Source of the DNA: Planctomycetota bacterium
GTDB lineage: Bacteria; Planctomycetota; UBA8742; UBA2392
Direction: 5' to 3'
Length of the DNA: 49,286 nt
Assembly: GCA_022071975.1 (NCBI GenBank)
Contig: JAJVIO010000059.1
Location: 1 to 49,286, forward strand
Below the pieces are notes generated by a model. That model did not search any database and was not told the origin of the DNA. It was given only the letters and a program-made list of their open reading frames with translations. Positions 25,974-34,348 of this stretch are shown piece by piece. Both the position numbers and the translations under genes were made by a program. Each line of letters begins with the position of its first letter. Positions within the stretch are counted from its first letter, which is position 1.

Positions 25974-26435
25974 TCAGGAAGGTTGCACCGTGGTGGCGTG
26001 TTCGACACGGTCGAGCCCGGCGGCGGTCCCAAGTTCGGCAGCCAAGCGCTTGAGATCGATCTTGCTGAACCAGTTCGCAACCAAAGAAGTTTTGAACTCG
26101 GCGCCGTGATAAAGGTACGTGACTGTGAGCTGCAGGGTGTACTTTGACTCAATTTTCGTGATAGCCGCGAAGGGAACGAATCGCCCGTTCACCTCCAACC
26201 CATCCGCCAATACGACCACGTTTGAGCACCTTGCTCCTACGACTATTTGGAATGCTGCCGGGAACAGCCAGATCAGTTGGATGAACGCAATCTGCCGAAG
26301 TCCGTCCATCAATCCGAAAGCTACGAACGAAGCAATGGAGATCGTAGCGAGCAATCCGCCACCGATCATGCTTCCGCGTCTCACCGCTTGATTGATCTTC
26401 AGACCAGGGACAAGCTGTTTTTGTTGTTCGGCCAT
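25974..26435 (-). CDS. Small membrane protein with PH-like C-terminal domain
   Basis: 153 residues. Two hydrophobic segments (GSMIGGGLLATISIASFVAFGLM and IAFIQLIWLFPAAFQIVVGA) are followed by a beta-rich region (NVVVLADGLEVNGRFVPFAAITKIESKYTLQLTVTYLYHGAEFKTSLVANWF) that looks like the bacterial PH-like domains placed after two membrane helices. Start ATG at 26435. No operon partner is evident. Function unknown. Confidence 0.6.
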   Translation of the reverse strand: MAEQQKQLVPGLKINQAVRRGSMIGGGLLATISIASFVAFGLMDGLRQIAFIQLIWLFPAAFQIVVGARCSNVVVLADGLEVNGRFVPFAAITKIESKYTLQLTVTYLYHGAEFKTSLVANWFSKIDLKRLAAELGTAAGLDRVEHATTVQPS

Positions 26436-26529
26436 TTACTTGAGGTATCCCGCTTCCTCCGCTCCTGAATAACAATAGTCGTCAATTGCCCGCGCCCGCG
26501 ATCCGCATGAAGAGCAGATCGAATGTTCT

Positions 26530-27135
26530 CTACCGTTCGAACAGGGTCTTCACGTCCACGCTGAAGCCTTGCAGCAGAGCGGATACCGCCTTCGATCCTT
26601 TTGACGCGCGTGAGTGTTCGACGTATGTGCCGTCCTTCAGTGCCAGAACCGTAATGCGCCCTTCGGTGGGGTCAACAATCCAGTACTCCGGGATACCGGC
26701 CTGCTCGTATTCGGCGCGCTTTTCCGTGTAGTCGCGTTCACGATCGCTGTCGGAGCCGCTCACGACCTCAACCACGATGTCCGCACGCTCAAAGACTTCG
26801 TCAGCACCCTGGGACTTGTCCAACAGCGCCACCACGTCCGGCATGCGAATTCTGTCCTTGAGGGTTCGCACCCGCAGGCCTGACACCCACGCGTCGCCGC
26901 GCGGCGCCAGAAACTCACGCAACGCAAGCCAGATCAGTTGCAGAATCTCCTGGTGCGTCCTGGTGGGCATGGGAAGAAACTCCAGCCGTCCGCAATTGAA
27001 CTCGATACCGGTCTCCACCGCCGTAAGACCGAGGTAATCGGCCTCGGTCCACTGGCCCTGGCGGGGATAAAGCGCGGTCAGTTCCCAAACAGGATCGCCG
27101 TTCTTGCTGCGTCGCGGATAGTCGGCCAGTCTCAT
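26530..27135 (-). CDS. Uma2-family (DUF820) restriction-endonuclease-fold protein
   Basis: 201 residues from the ATG at 27135; an in-frame GTG at 27171 would add 12. Motifs of the PD-(D/E)XK-like Uma2 family are present: PDVVALLDKS, ADIVVEVVSGSD, KRAEYEQAGIPEYWIVDP and ITVLALKDGTYVE. Uma2 proteins are abundant in cyanobacteria, planctomycetes and similar genomes; nuclease activity is proposed from the fold but mostly untested. It stands alone, with no methyltransferase or other defence gene beside it. Confidence 0.85.
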   Translation of the reverse strand: MRLADYPRRSKNGDPVWELTALYPRQGQWTEADYLGLTAVETGIEFNCGRLEFLPMPTRTHQEILQLIWLALREFLAPRGDAWVSGLRVRTLKDRIRMPDVVALLDKSQGADEVFERADIVVEVVSGSDSDRERDYTEKRAEYEQAGIPEYWIVDPTEGRITVLALKDGTYVEHSRASKGSKAVSALLQGFSVDVKTLFER

Positions 27136-27189
27136 GCCCACATTGTAAACGGGTGGGCGTTTGCGCGCCACTTCCGGCTGAACGCAGAA

Positions 27190-27218
27190 GCCCGCCGTTT
27201 ACACGGCGGGCTCTGTGG
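27190..27218. terminator. Terminator hairpin downstream of pnp
   Basis: Stem GCCCGCCG / CGGCGGGC (27190-27197 and 27204-27211) with a 6-base loop, 28 bases after the pnp stop on the minus strand. A T-richer flank is on the plus side only. The same stem recurs at 44332-44353. Confidence 0.65.
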
Positions 27219-27238
27219 TTTTGGTTCGGGTTGGTGCG

Positions 27239-29518
27239 TTAGTCGCGTTCGCGGCGTGGGCCGCCCCGGCCTCCGCGTCCGCCTCGGTCGCCGCCTCGGC
27301 CTCCGCCACGGCCGCCGCGGTCACCGCCTCTTCCGCCGCCGCTGCGTTCGCGGGCTGCGGGCGCCTTGTACTCTTCGCCGCGGTCCTTGAGGATCACGGC
27401 CTTGCGGCTGCCCTTGATCTTGCCGGTGGGGTCAACGTTGATGACCTCGAACTCGAACTCGTCGCCAACCTTCACCGCGTCTTCCGGGTTCTCGACGTAC
27501 TGGTCGCTCAGCTCGGAAACGTGAATCAGCGCCTCGTGCGAGCCGCCGTTGAAGTTCACGAACGCGCCGAACTCGCGGATGCTGCCGACCGTGCCGTGCA
27601 CGCGCTCGCCGACCTGCACCTTCTTGGTCATCGAGGCAATGCGGTCGCGGCAGGCCTTGGCCGCCTCGCCGTCTTCGCCGAAGATCTTGATGGTGCCGTC
27701 TTCCTCGACGCTGATGGTGGTGCCGAACTCGTCCTGCATGCCGCGGATCATCTTGCCGCCCGGGCCGATGATCATGCCGATCTGCTCGGTGTCGATCTTG
27801 ATCACCTCGTAACGCGGCGCCCACTTGCTGATCTCGGGGCGCGGGGCGGCCATGGCGGCCTTCATCTTGCCCAGGATGTGCAGGCGCGCGTCGCGGGCCT
27901 GGCCCAGCGCCTTGCGGAGCAGGTCGCTGCTCAGGTGCTTGATCTTGATGTCCATCTGCAGCGCGGTAACTCCATCCTCTGTGCCGCACACCTTGAAATC
28001 CATGTCGCCGGCGTGGTCTTCGTCGCCCAGGATGTCCGTCAGCACGCAGAACTTGTCGCCTTCGCTGACCAGGCCCATCGCCACGCCCGCCACGGCCTTC
28101 TTCAGCGGCACACCCGCGTCGAACATCGAAAGCGTCGCGCCGCACACTGTCGCCATGCTGGAGCTGCCGTTGCTTTCCAGGATGTCGCTGACCACGCGGA
28201 TGGTGTACGGGAACTCGTCTTCCGCCGGCAGCATCGGGCGCAGGGCGCGCTCGGCCAGGGCGCCGTGGCCGATTTCGCGGCGGCTGACGCCACGAATCGG
28301 CTTGGCCTCGCCGGTACAGAAGGGCGGGAAGTTGTAGTGCAGCAGGAAGCTTTCCTCGCGCGACTCGCGCAGGCCGTCGATCAGCTGGGTGTCCTCGGCC
28401 GTGCCCAGCGTGCAGGTCACGAAGGCCTGGGTTTCACCGCGCGTGAAGGTCACGCTGCCGTGGTTACGCGGGAAGGGCGACATCTCGATGATGATGTCGC
28501 GCACCTCATGCAGTTCACGGCCGTCGATACGCTTGTTCTCGTTCAGGATGATGTCGCGCAGGGCGTCGTACTTGAATTCGCCCACGATCTCGCCGGCCTG
28601 TTTGGCGGCCTTGGTCGCCTCCTCGATCTGGACCTTGGAGTCTTCCATCGCGGCCGCGTATTCCTCGAAGGCGCGCTGCTTGATGGCCTTGAGGGCCGCC
28701 GAGCGCTCGTGCTTGCCCTTGATGCGGATGCTCTTTTTGTACTCGGCGTAGTACTTCTCGCGCACTTCGCGGCTGAGGCTTGCCGGCACGCCTTCCGGGG
28801 CGGTGAAGGCCTGGCGCTGCACGCCGACCTTCTTGACCAGGTCAAGCTGCGCGTTGCAGAGCTTCACGATGGCCTTGTGGGCCATTTCCAGGGCCTCGAT
28901 GATCTGGTCTTCCGTCAGCTCGTTGGCGCCTGCTTCCACCATGCTGATGCCGTCGAGGGTACCGGCCACCACCATGTTCAGCTCGCCTTCGTCAACCTGC
29001 TCGTAGCTCGGGTTGACCACGAACTGGCCATCGACGCGGCCCATGCGCACAGCGCCCACGGGGCCGTCGAAGGGCAGGCCCGCCAGCATCACCGCGGCGC
29101 TGGAGCCGTTGATCATCAGCATGTCCGGGTCCAGGTTCGGGTCGGCGCTCATGGCCATGCCGTTGATCTGGACCTCGTTCTTGAATCCTTCCACGAACTG
29201 CGGACGCAGAGGGCGGTCCGTCATGCGCATCGTGAGGATTTCCTTGCTGCTGGGGCGCGCCTCGCGCTTGAAGAAGCCGCCGGGGAACTTGCCCGCGGCG
29301 CTGGTCTTCTCGCGGTACTCGACCGTCAGCGGGAAGAAGTCGATGCCCGGGCGCGGCTCGGCGGTGGTAACCGCCACGAACACCGCGCTGTTTTCTTCGC
29401 GCACCAGGACGCTGCCGGCCGCCTGCTTGGCGAGCCAGCCGGTTTCGAAGCTGATGTTGCGGCCGCCGATCTCGACGGTCACGACCTGTTTGCTCTGGGT
29501 AATCTTGTCTACTGCCAT
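27239..29518 (-). CDS. pnp: Polyribonucleotide nucleotidyltransferase with RGG-rich tail
   Basis: Phosphorolytic 3'-5' exoribonuclease of RNA turnover, normally a trimer. 759 residues. Two RNase PH domains (about 10-150 and 320-550) flank a helical domain; catalytic-region motifs SDILESNGSSSMATVCG and DILGDEDHAGDMDFKV (with the metal-binding aspartates) are intact. KH domain at about 560-620 (IGMIIGPGGKMIRGM) and S1 domain at about 630-700 (VHGTVGSIREFGAFVNF, GSHEALIHVSEL). The last about 35 residues are a Gly/Arg/Asp tail of GGRGGDRGG type. The start at 29518 has an AGAAGAG site. It lies downstream of rpsO as in many bacteria. Confidence 0.97.
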   Translation of the reverse strand: MAVDKITQSKQVVTVEIGGRNISFETGWLAKQAAGSVLVREENSAVFVAVTTAEPRPGIDFFPLTVEYREKTSAAGKFPGGFFKREARPSSKEILTMRMTDRPLRPQFVEGFKNEVQINGMAMSADPNLDPDMLMINGSSAAVMLAGLPFDGPVGAVRMGRVDGQFVVNPSYEQVDEGELNMVVAGTLDGISMVEAGANELTEDQIIEALEMAHKAIVKLCNAQLDLVKKVGVQRQAFTAPEGVPASLSREVREKYYAEYKKSIRIKGKHERSAALKAIKQRAFEEYAAAMEDSKVQIEEATKAAKQAGEIVGEFKYDALRDIILNENKRIDGRELHEVRDIIIEMSPFPRNHGSVTFTRGETQAFVTCTLGTAEDTQLIDGLRESREESFLLHYNFPPFCTGEAKPIRGVSRREIGHGALAERALRPMLPAEDEFPYTIRVVSDILESNGSSSMATVCGATLSMFDAGVPLKKAVAGVAMGLVSEGDKFCVLTDILGDEDHAGDMDFKVCGTEDGVTALQMDIKIKHLSSDLLRKALGQARDARLHILGKMKAAMAAPRPEISKWAPRYEVIKIDTEQIGMIIGPGGKMIRGMQDEFGTTISVEEDGTIKIFGEDGEAAKACRDRIASMTKKVQVGERVHGTVGSIREFGAFVNFNGGSHEALIHVSELSDQYVENPEDAVKVGDEFEFEVINVDPTGKIKGSRKAVILKDRGEEYKAPAARERSGGGRGGDRGGRGGGRGGDRGGRGGRGGPRRERD

Positions 29519-29635
29519 AACACACTCTTCTGCGTACATGTACGCACTGTGACCCGCGCCCTGTCTGCGCCGGTCTGACTTCGTTGATAGTGTGCAAAGG
29601 GCCCGGAGGCTACCCGGGCGGGCAGAGAAGCCAGG

Positions 29636-29652
29636 GCTGTCGATGACAGCCG
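29636..29652. promoter_or_regulatory. Stem-loop in the rpsO-pnp spacer
   Basis: GGCTGTC / GACAGCC with a GAT loop, about 120 bases before the pnp start. In E. coli the pnp leader hairpin is cut by RNase III for autoregulation; a similar role is possible here but inferred only from position. Confidence 0.4.
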
Positions 29653-29722
29653 ATGCCTCTGTGTCCGCCAGGGCCGGTGACAGGGTCCCGAACCCCTTGC
29701 ACGTCTTCACCGCAAAAGAAGC

Positions 29723-29744
29723 GGGCAGGCGCGAAGGCCTGCCC
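29723..29744 (-). terminator. Hairpin after rpsO
   Basis: GGGCAGGC / GCCTGCCC with a 6-base GCGAAG loop, four bases beyond the rpsO stop; on the minus strand it is followed by GCTTCTTTTGC. Probably a partial terminator or processing site separating rpsO from pnp. Confidence 0.65.
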
Positions 29745-29748
29745 TGCT

Positions 29749-30015
29749 TTACTTGCGGATGCCCAGCTTGCCGATCAGGTCGCGATAGCGCTGCTCATCG
29801 GTGTTGCTGAGGTACTTCAAAAGCGCGTTGCGCTTGCCGACCATCCGCAACAGGCCGCGACGGCTGTTGTGGTCTTTCTTGTGGATCTTGAGGTGGACGG
29901 TCAGGTTGTTGATTTCTTCGGTCAGCAGCGCGGTCTGTACTTCGACCGAGCCGGTGTCTTTCTCGTTGCTGCCGTATTCCTTGACGAGCTGGGCCCGTCG
30001 TTCGGTGGTGATCAT
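29749..30015 (-). CDS. rpsO: Ribosomal protein S15
   Basis: 88-residue 30S protein that binds the 16S central domain early in assembly. The sequence [26 protein letters not shown], then [22 protein letters not shown] and [20 protein letters not shown], matches S15 throughout at normal length. The ATG at 30015 has an AGGAGAA site. It is followed by pnp, and is divergent from the caspase-like gene at 30200. Confidence 0.98.
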   Translation of the reverse strand: MITTERRAQLVKEYGSNEKDTGSVEVQTALLTEEINNLTVHLKIHKKDHNSRRGLLRMVGKRNALLKYLSNTDEQRYRDLIGKLGIRK

Positions 30016-30199
30016 TTCTTCTCCTGCACTTACGTCAGGCGCAGCCGAGGCCGCAACTGACGCGCCAAAAAGTTGCGCGAAAGGGTAACAGCAACGTGCC
30101 CCAAGTCAACGGGGCGCGCGGCATTTCGCCGGGACGGCGTGGGCGTGATTTTCCTCGCGCCGGATTTGTATACTCCCGCCAACCTACAAGGAGAGAAGT

Positions 30200-31354
30200 A
30201 TGCGGATCTGCGCGTTGCTTGCCATGGCTCTCTGTGCGTCGCTGCTCGGCGCCCAGTCGGAATGGAACCCGGCCAAGACCCGGGTGTTCGCCGTGGGCGT
30301 GCTCAGCTTCCAGGACCAGTCGCTCGGCACCTGGCCCGACGAAGGACGTGTCGATGCCGAGATGATCGAGCAGCTCAAGAAGCGCGGCGTGCCCGAGGCC
30401 AACATCGTGTTCCTCACCAACGCCGAGGCCACCCGCGAGGCCGTCGAGAAGAAGCTGAACGAAAGCCTGGCCGCCAGCGCCGCCGACGAAACCTTCATCT
30501 TCTATTACGCCGGGCACGGCTGCCGTGATTTCGACGACGACAAGCGCCCCGTAAGCCTCGTCTGCTACGACAGCATGCCGAAGCAGGACAACTACTGGCG
30601 CCTGGGCGACGTCGTCAGCGCCATCGAGAAGGGCTTCAAGGGCGGCGACGTGCTGATCACCGCCGACTGCTGCCACTCAGGTGCCTTCATGGAAGAGGTG
30701 AAAGCGCTCGAGACCTCCAAGCGCTGGGGCGTGCTGGCTTCGGTGCAGCCGGGCAGCCGCAGCACCGGCAACTGGACCTTCACCCAGTGCCTGGCCGAGA
30801 TGTACGCCGGCGAAGCGCTGCATGACGCCGACGCGGACGGCAAGGTCACACTCAAGGAGACCGCCGCCTACGCCAAGGACGAAATGGCCTTCAGCGAAGA
30901 GCAGCTCACCTGCAGCTTCTTCCGCGGCATGCAGGAAGCCACGGCCATGGCCGCGGCCGGCGAAAAGAAGCCGGAGCGCGTGGGTGAGCGCTGCGAGGCT
31001 GAAGACGAAGGCGAGTGGTACAAGGTGAAGATCATCGACGCCAAGGACGGCAAGTTCTTCGTGGACTGGGTCGGCTGGGGCAAGAAGTGGAACCGCTGGC
31101 TCGAGGCCGACAAGCTGCGCCCCCACAAGCCGGAAGTGATCGCGGGCGGCACGGTGGTAGAGGTGGAGTGGGACGGCAAGTGGTACAAGGCCAAGGTCAT
31201 GCACGCCGAGAAGGGCCTGCACCTGGTGCACTACGAGGGCTTCCCCGACAGCGACGACGAGTACGTGCCAAGAAAACGCATCCGCCTGCCCGGCGAGGAA
31301 AAGAAGGAAGGCAAGAAGAAAGACGGCAAGAAGAAGGGCGACAAGAAGGACTAG
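30200..31354 (+). CDS. Secreted caspase-like (C14) protein with EF-hand loop and two Tudor/agenet-like domains
   Basis: 384 residues. Signal peptide MRICALLAMALCASLLGAQS. Caspase-fold domain at about 26-245 with the catalytic His106 in FYYAGHG and Cys158 in TADCCHSGAF, so it could be an active cysteine peptidase. Inside its C-terminal part DADADGKVTLKE (209-220) is a complete 12-residue EF-hand calcium loop. Two Tudor-knot/agenet-like modules follow, about 261-308 (EGEWYKVKIIDAKDGKFFVDWVG, KWNRWLEADKLR) and about 315-362 (VEVEWDGKWYKAKVMHAEKG, HYEGF). The end is a Lys/Gly-rich tail (KEGKKKDGKKKG). Start supported by AAGGAGAG. Target and location beyond export are unknown; pro-domain or inhibitor not seen. 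Confidence 0.85.
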   Translation: MRICALLAMALCASLLGAQSEWNPAKTRVFAVGVLSFQDQSLGTWPDEGRVDAEMIEQLKKRGVPEANIVFLTNAEATREAVEKKLNESLAASAADETFIFYYAGHGCRDFDDDKRPVSLVCYDSMPKQDNYWRLGDVVSAIEKGFKGGDVLITADCCHSGAFMEEVKALETSKRWGVLASVQPGSRSTGNWTFTQCLAEMYAGEALHDADADGKVTLKETAAYAKDEMAFSEEQLTCSFFRGMQEATAMAAAGEKKPERVGERCEAEDEGEWYKVKIIDAKDGKFFVDWVGWGKKWNRWLEADKLRPHKPEVIAGGTVVEVEWDGKWYKAKVMHAEKGLHLVHYEGFPDSDDEYVPRKRIRLPGEEKKEGKKKDGKKKGDKKD

Positions 31355-31366
31355 TTTGTAACCCGA

Positions 31367-31393
31367 AAGCGCCACGGCTTAGCCGTGGCGCTT
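31367..31393. terminator. Bidirectional terminator between the caspase-like gene and gyrA
   Basis: A perfect 12-bp stem, AAGCGCCACGGC / GCCGTGGCGCTT, with a 3-base loop in the convergent spacer. Confidence 0.85.
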
Positions 31394-31431
31394 CTGTGTT
31401 GCCGGCCATCGGCGAGGCGCCGGTCTCACGG

Positions 31432-34125
31432 CTATTCTTCTTCGGCCGGTTTGCCCTTCTTCTTTTTGGGCTTCTCTTCGGGCTTGGGTGCATCTTCCGG
31501 CTCTTCTTCGGCCTCCGCCTTGCCCTTCTTGTCGCCGGGGTAGGTTTCGATGCCCTTCTCGATCACCTTGTCCACGTGGGCCTGGGCCTCGGCCTGGTCG
31601 GCTTTCTCGAAAGCCTCTTCCTCGTTCATGATCTTCACCACGCTGGTGATCTCGTCGCCGTCCTCCACCCGCATCATGCGCACGCCCTGGGTGGCGCGCC
31701 CGATCTCGCGCAGGCTGTCCTCGGTCACGGCCGTGCGCAGCACCACGCCGCCGCGGGTCATCAGCATGATCTCGTCGCCTTCGAAGATGCTCTTGGCGCT
31801 GACCACGTGGCCGGTCTTGTCGTTGATCTTGTAGTTGATGATGCCCTTGCCGCCGCGGCTCTGGATGCGGTAGTCGTCGAAGCTGCTGCGCTTGCCATAT
31901 CCTTTACTGCAGATGCTCAGGAAGCTGGCGTTGCGATTCACCACCGCGGCGCCCACCACGATGTCGCCGTCGCGCAGGTCGATGCCGCGCACGCCCGCGG
32001 CCACGCGGCCCATGGTGCGCGCGTCGGTTTCATTGAACCGGATGCTGTAGCCGTTGCGCGTCACCAGCACGATCTCATCGCTGCCGTTGGTCAGCAGCAC
32101 GTCGATCAGGCGGTCGCCCTCGTTCAGCTTGATCGCGCGAATGCCCTTCTTGGTGACGTTGCTGTACTCCTCCAGCTCGGTTTTCTTGACCGTGCCCTCG
32201 GCCGTGACGAACAGCAGCTTCTGGCCGGTGTCGAAGTTGCGCACCTTGATGCAGGCGCTGACTTTCTCGACCTGGCTGATGTTCAGCAGGTTCACCAGTG
32301 CTCTGCCCTTGGCGGTCTTGCTGAACTCCGGAATGTCGTACACCTTCAGCCACAGCAGCTTGCCCAGGCTGGTGAACACCAGCAGGTAGTCGTGGGTGCT
32401 GGCGATGAAGAAGTGCTCGACGTAGTCGCCTTCCTTCGCCTTGCTGCCGGTGCTTCCCATGCCGCCGCGGCGCTGGCGGCGGTAGGCCTCAAGCGGCACG
32501 CGCTTGATGTAGCCCTCGGCGCTTATGGTGACGACCATCTGCTCGTCGGGGATCAGGTCCGTGATGTCGAATTCTTCGGCGCCGGCGGCCTGGATTTCCG
32601 TGCGGCGCTCGTCGCCGTGGCGCTTCTTCACGTCGGCCAGGTCGTCCTTGATGATCGCCAGCACGCGGGCCTCGCGGGCCAGGATGTCCATCAGGTCGGC
32701 GATCTCGGCCAGCAGCGCGGCGTACTCTTCCTCCAGCTTGTCGCGCTCAAGGCCGGTCAGCTTGCTGAGCGTCATGGCCAGGATCGCGTCGGCCTGCGCG
32801 CGCGTGAGCGTCTCGTTGCCCTCGATGGTGTGGCCGCCCTCGGTCTTCACCTTCTTGGGGAATTTCAACGCCATCAGCTTCTCGCGCGCTTCGTTCACGT
32901 CCTTCGAAGCACGGATCAGCTTGATGATCTCGTCCATCTTGGTGAGGGCGAGCAGCAGGCCGATCACGATGTGCTGGCGCGCGCGGGCCTTGTTCAGCAG
33001 CCAGCGCGTGCGGCGCAGGATCACTTCCTTGCGGTGGTCGCGGTAGGCTTCACACAACTGCTTGAGGTTCAGGGTGTGCGGGCGGCCTTCGACGATCGCG
33101 ATGTTGATGATGCTGAAGCTCTGCTGCAGCTGGGTGTGCTTGTACAGCTGGTTCAGCACGATGTTCGGGTCGTCGCCGCGCTTGACCTCGACCACCAGCC
33201 GGATGTCCTTCTTGCTGTAGTCGTTGATGTCGTTCACGCCCGTAATGCTGCCCGCGCGCACCAGCCCCGCGATGCGGTCGATCAGCGCGGCCTTGTTCAC
33301 CTGGTACGGGATTTCCGTGATCACCAGGTTGGTCTTGCCGTGGTCGCCCTGCTCGATTTCAACGCGGCCTCGCACGGTGACGATGCTGCGCCCGGTCTTG
33401 TAGGCCTCGCGGATCGGCTTCACGCCGCAGATCACGCCGCCGGTGGGGAAGTCGGGGCCCTTCACGATCTTGCACAGGTCGTCGATGCTGCACTCGGGGT
33501 TGTCCACCACGTGGGTGATGGCGTCGCAGATCTCGTTCACATTGTGCGGCGCCATGGAGGTCGCCATGCCGACCGCGATGCCGGCCGTGCCGTTACACAG
33601 CAGGTTGGGGAACTTGCCGGGCAGCACGGTGGGTTCTTTGCGAGTGCCCTCGAAGTTGTCGATGAAATCGACGGTGTCCTTGTCGAGGTCTTCGAGCATG
33701 TCCGTGGCGGCGCGGGTCATGCGCGCCTCGGTGTAACGCATGGCGGCGGGCGGGTCGCCGTCGATGGTGCCGAAGTTGCCCTGCGGGTCCACCAGCATGT
33801 AGCGGGTGTTGAAGTCCTGGCCCATGCGCACCAGCGTGGGATAGACGACCGATTCGCCGTGCGGGTGGTAGTTGCCGCTGGTGTCGCCGCAGATCTTGGC
33901 GCACTTGCGGTGCTTGGCCGTGGCGCCCAGGTTCAGGTCGTGCATGGCCACCAGCACGCGGCGCTGGCTGGGCTTTAAACCGTCGCGCACGTCCGGCAAG
34001 GCGCGGCTGACGATCACCGACATGGCGTAGGTCAGGTACGACTCGCGCATTTCGTCGGCGATGTTCAGCGGCTCGATACGGCCGTCAGAGGGCGGTGTGG
34101 TTGCGGCAGGTTCCTTCTTGGCCAT
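31432..34125 (-). CDS. gyrA: DNA gyrase subunit A
   Basis: Breaks and rejoins DNA to introduce negative supercoils with GyrB. 897 residues from the ATG at 34125 ([10 protein letters not shown]). The N-terminal domain has [21 protein letters not shown], and the quinolone region [20 protein letters not shown] has Pro where E. coli has Asp87. The catalytic Tyr is in AMRYTEARM. The C-terminal pinwheel carries the GyrA box variant QRRGGMG, which separates it from ParC. The C-terminal end is an acidic/Lys-rich tail ([22 protein letters not shown]). gyrB is not next to it, and a hairpin repeat lies just upstream of the start. Confidence 0.95.
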   Translation of the reverse strand: MAKKEPAATTPPSDGRIEPLNIADEMRESYLTYAMSVIVSRALPDVRDGLKPSQRRVLVAMHDLNLGATAKHRKCAKICGDTSGNYHPHGESVVYPTLVRMGQDFNTRYMLVDPQGNFGTIDGDPPAAMRYTEARMTRAATDMLEDLDKDTVDFIDNFEGTRKEPTVLPGKFPNLLCNGTAGIAVGMATSMAPHNVNEICDAITHVVDNPECSIDDLCKIVKGPDFPTGGVICGVKPIREAYKTGRSIVTVRGRVEIEQGDHGKTNLVITEIPYQVNKAALIDRIAGLVRAGSITGVNDINDYSKKDIRLVVEVKRGDDPNIVLNQLYKHTQLQQSFSIINIAIVEGRPHTLNLKQLCEAYRDHRKEVILRRTRWLLNKARARQHIVIGLLLALTKMDEIIKLIRASKDVNEAREKLMALKFPKKVKTEGGHTIEGNETLTRAQADAILAMTLSKLTGLERDKLEEEYAALLAEIADLMDILAREARVLAIIKDDLADVKKRHGDERRTEIQAAGAEEFDITDLIPDEQMVVTISAEGYIKRVPLEAYRRQRRGGMGSTGSKAKEGDYVEHFFIASTHDYLLVFTSLGKLLWLKVYDIPEFSKTAKGRALVNLLNISQVEKVSACIKVRNFDTGQKLLFVTAEGTVKKTELEEYSNVTKKGIRAIKLNEGDRLIDVLLTNGSDEIVLVTRNGYSIRFNETDARTMGRVAAGVRGIDLRDGDIVVGAAVVNRNASFLSICSKGYGKRSSFDDYRIQSRGGKGIINYKINDKTGHVVSAKSIFEGDEIMLMTRGGVVLRTAVTEDSLREIGRATQGVRMMRVEDGDEITSVVKIMNEEEAFEKADQAEAQAHVDKVIEKGIETYPGDKKGKAEAEEEPEDAPKPEEKPKKKKGKPAEEE

Positions 34126-34147
34126 GTAGTCCTCTGCTAGCACTGAG

Positions 34148-34195
34148 GGGGTCAGGCACAGTTTCCGCAACAGCGCGGAAATTGTGCCAGACCCC
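34148..34195. repeat. REP/MITE-like 21-bp palindromic hairpin upstream of gyrA
   Basis: Two 21-base arms (34148-34168 and 34175-34195) pair at 19 of 21 positions, one of the exceptions being a G-U pair, around a 6-base loop. The outer ends are GGGGTC and GACCCC. This resembles the palindromes mobilised by REP-associated tyrosine transposases, but no transposase is nearby. It could also act as an RNA hairpin. Confidence 0.7.
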
Positions 34196-34348
34196 GGGGC
34201 GCCAAACCCCAAGATGCCGCAATTTAGCGGGTTTGGCCGCGATAACAAGCGGCAAACGGACCGGGCAATCGCCCGTAAACCCGCTTGGTGAAGGGCATCA
34301 CAGCCCGTTGGCAAGTTGCGGACTGATTGTGGACTCTGCTCCGCGCTT

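Noticed and set aside
27215..29578. 787-codon open frame on the plus strand opposite pnp
   Set aside because: Antisense shadow of a clearly conserved PNPase gene.
31015..33978. 987-codon open frame on the plus strand opposite gyrA
   Set aside because: It mirrors gyrA in the opposite frame; the high GC content makes such frames common, and the sequence is a Val/His/Leu/Asp-rich shadow without family motifs.
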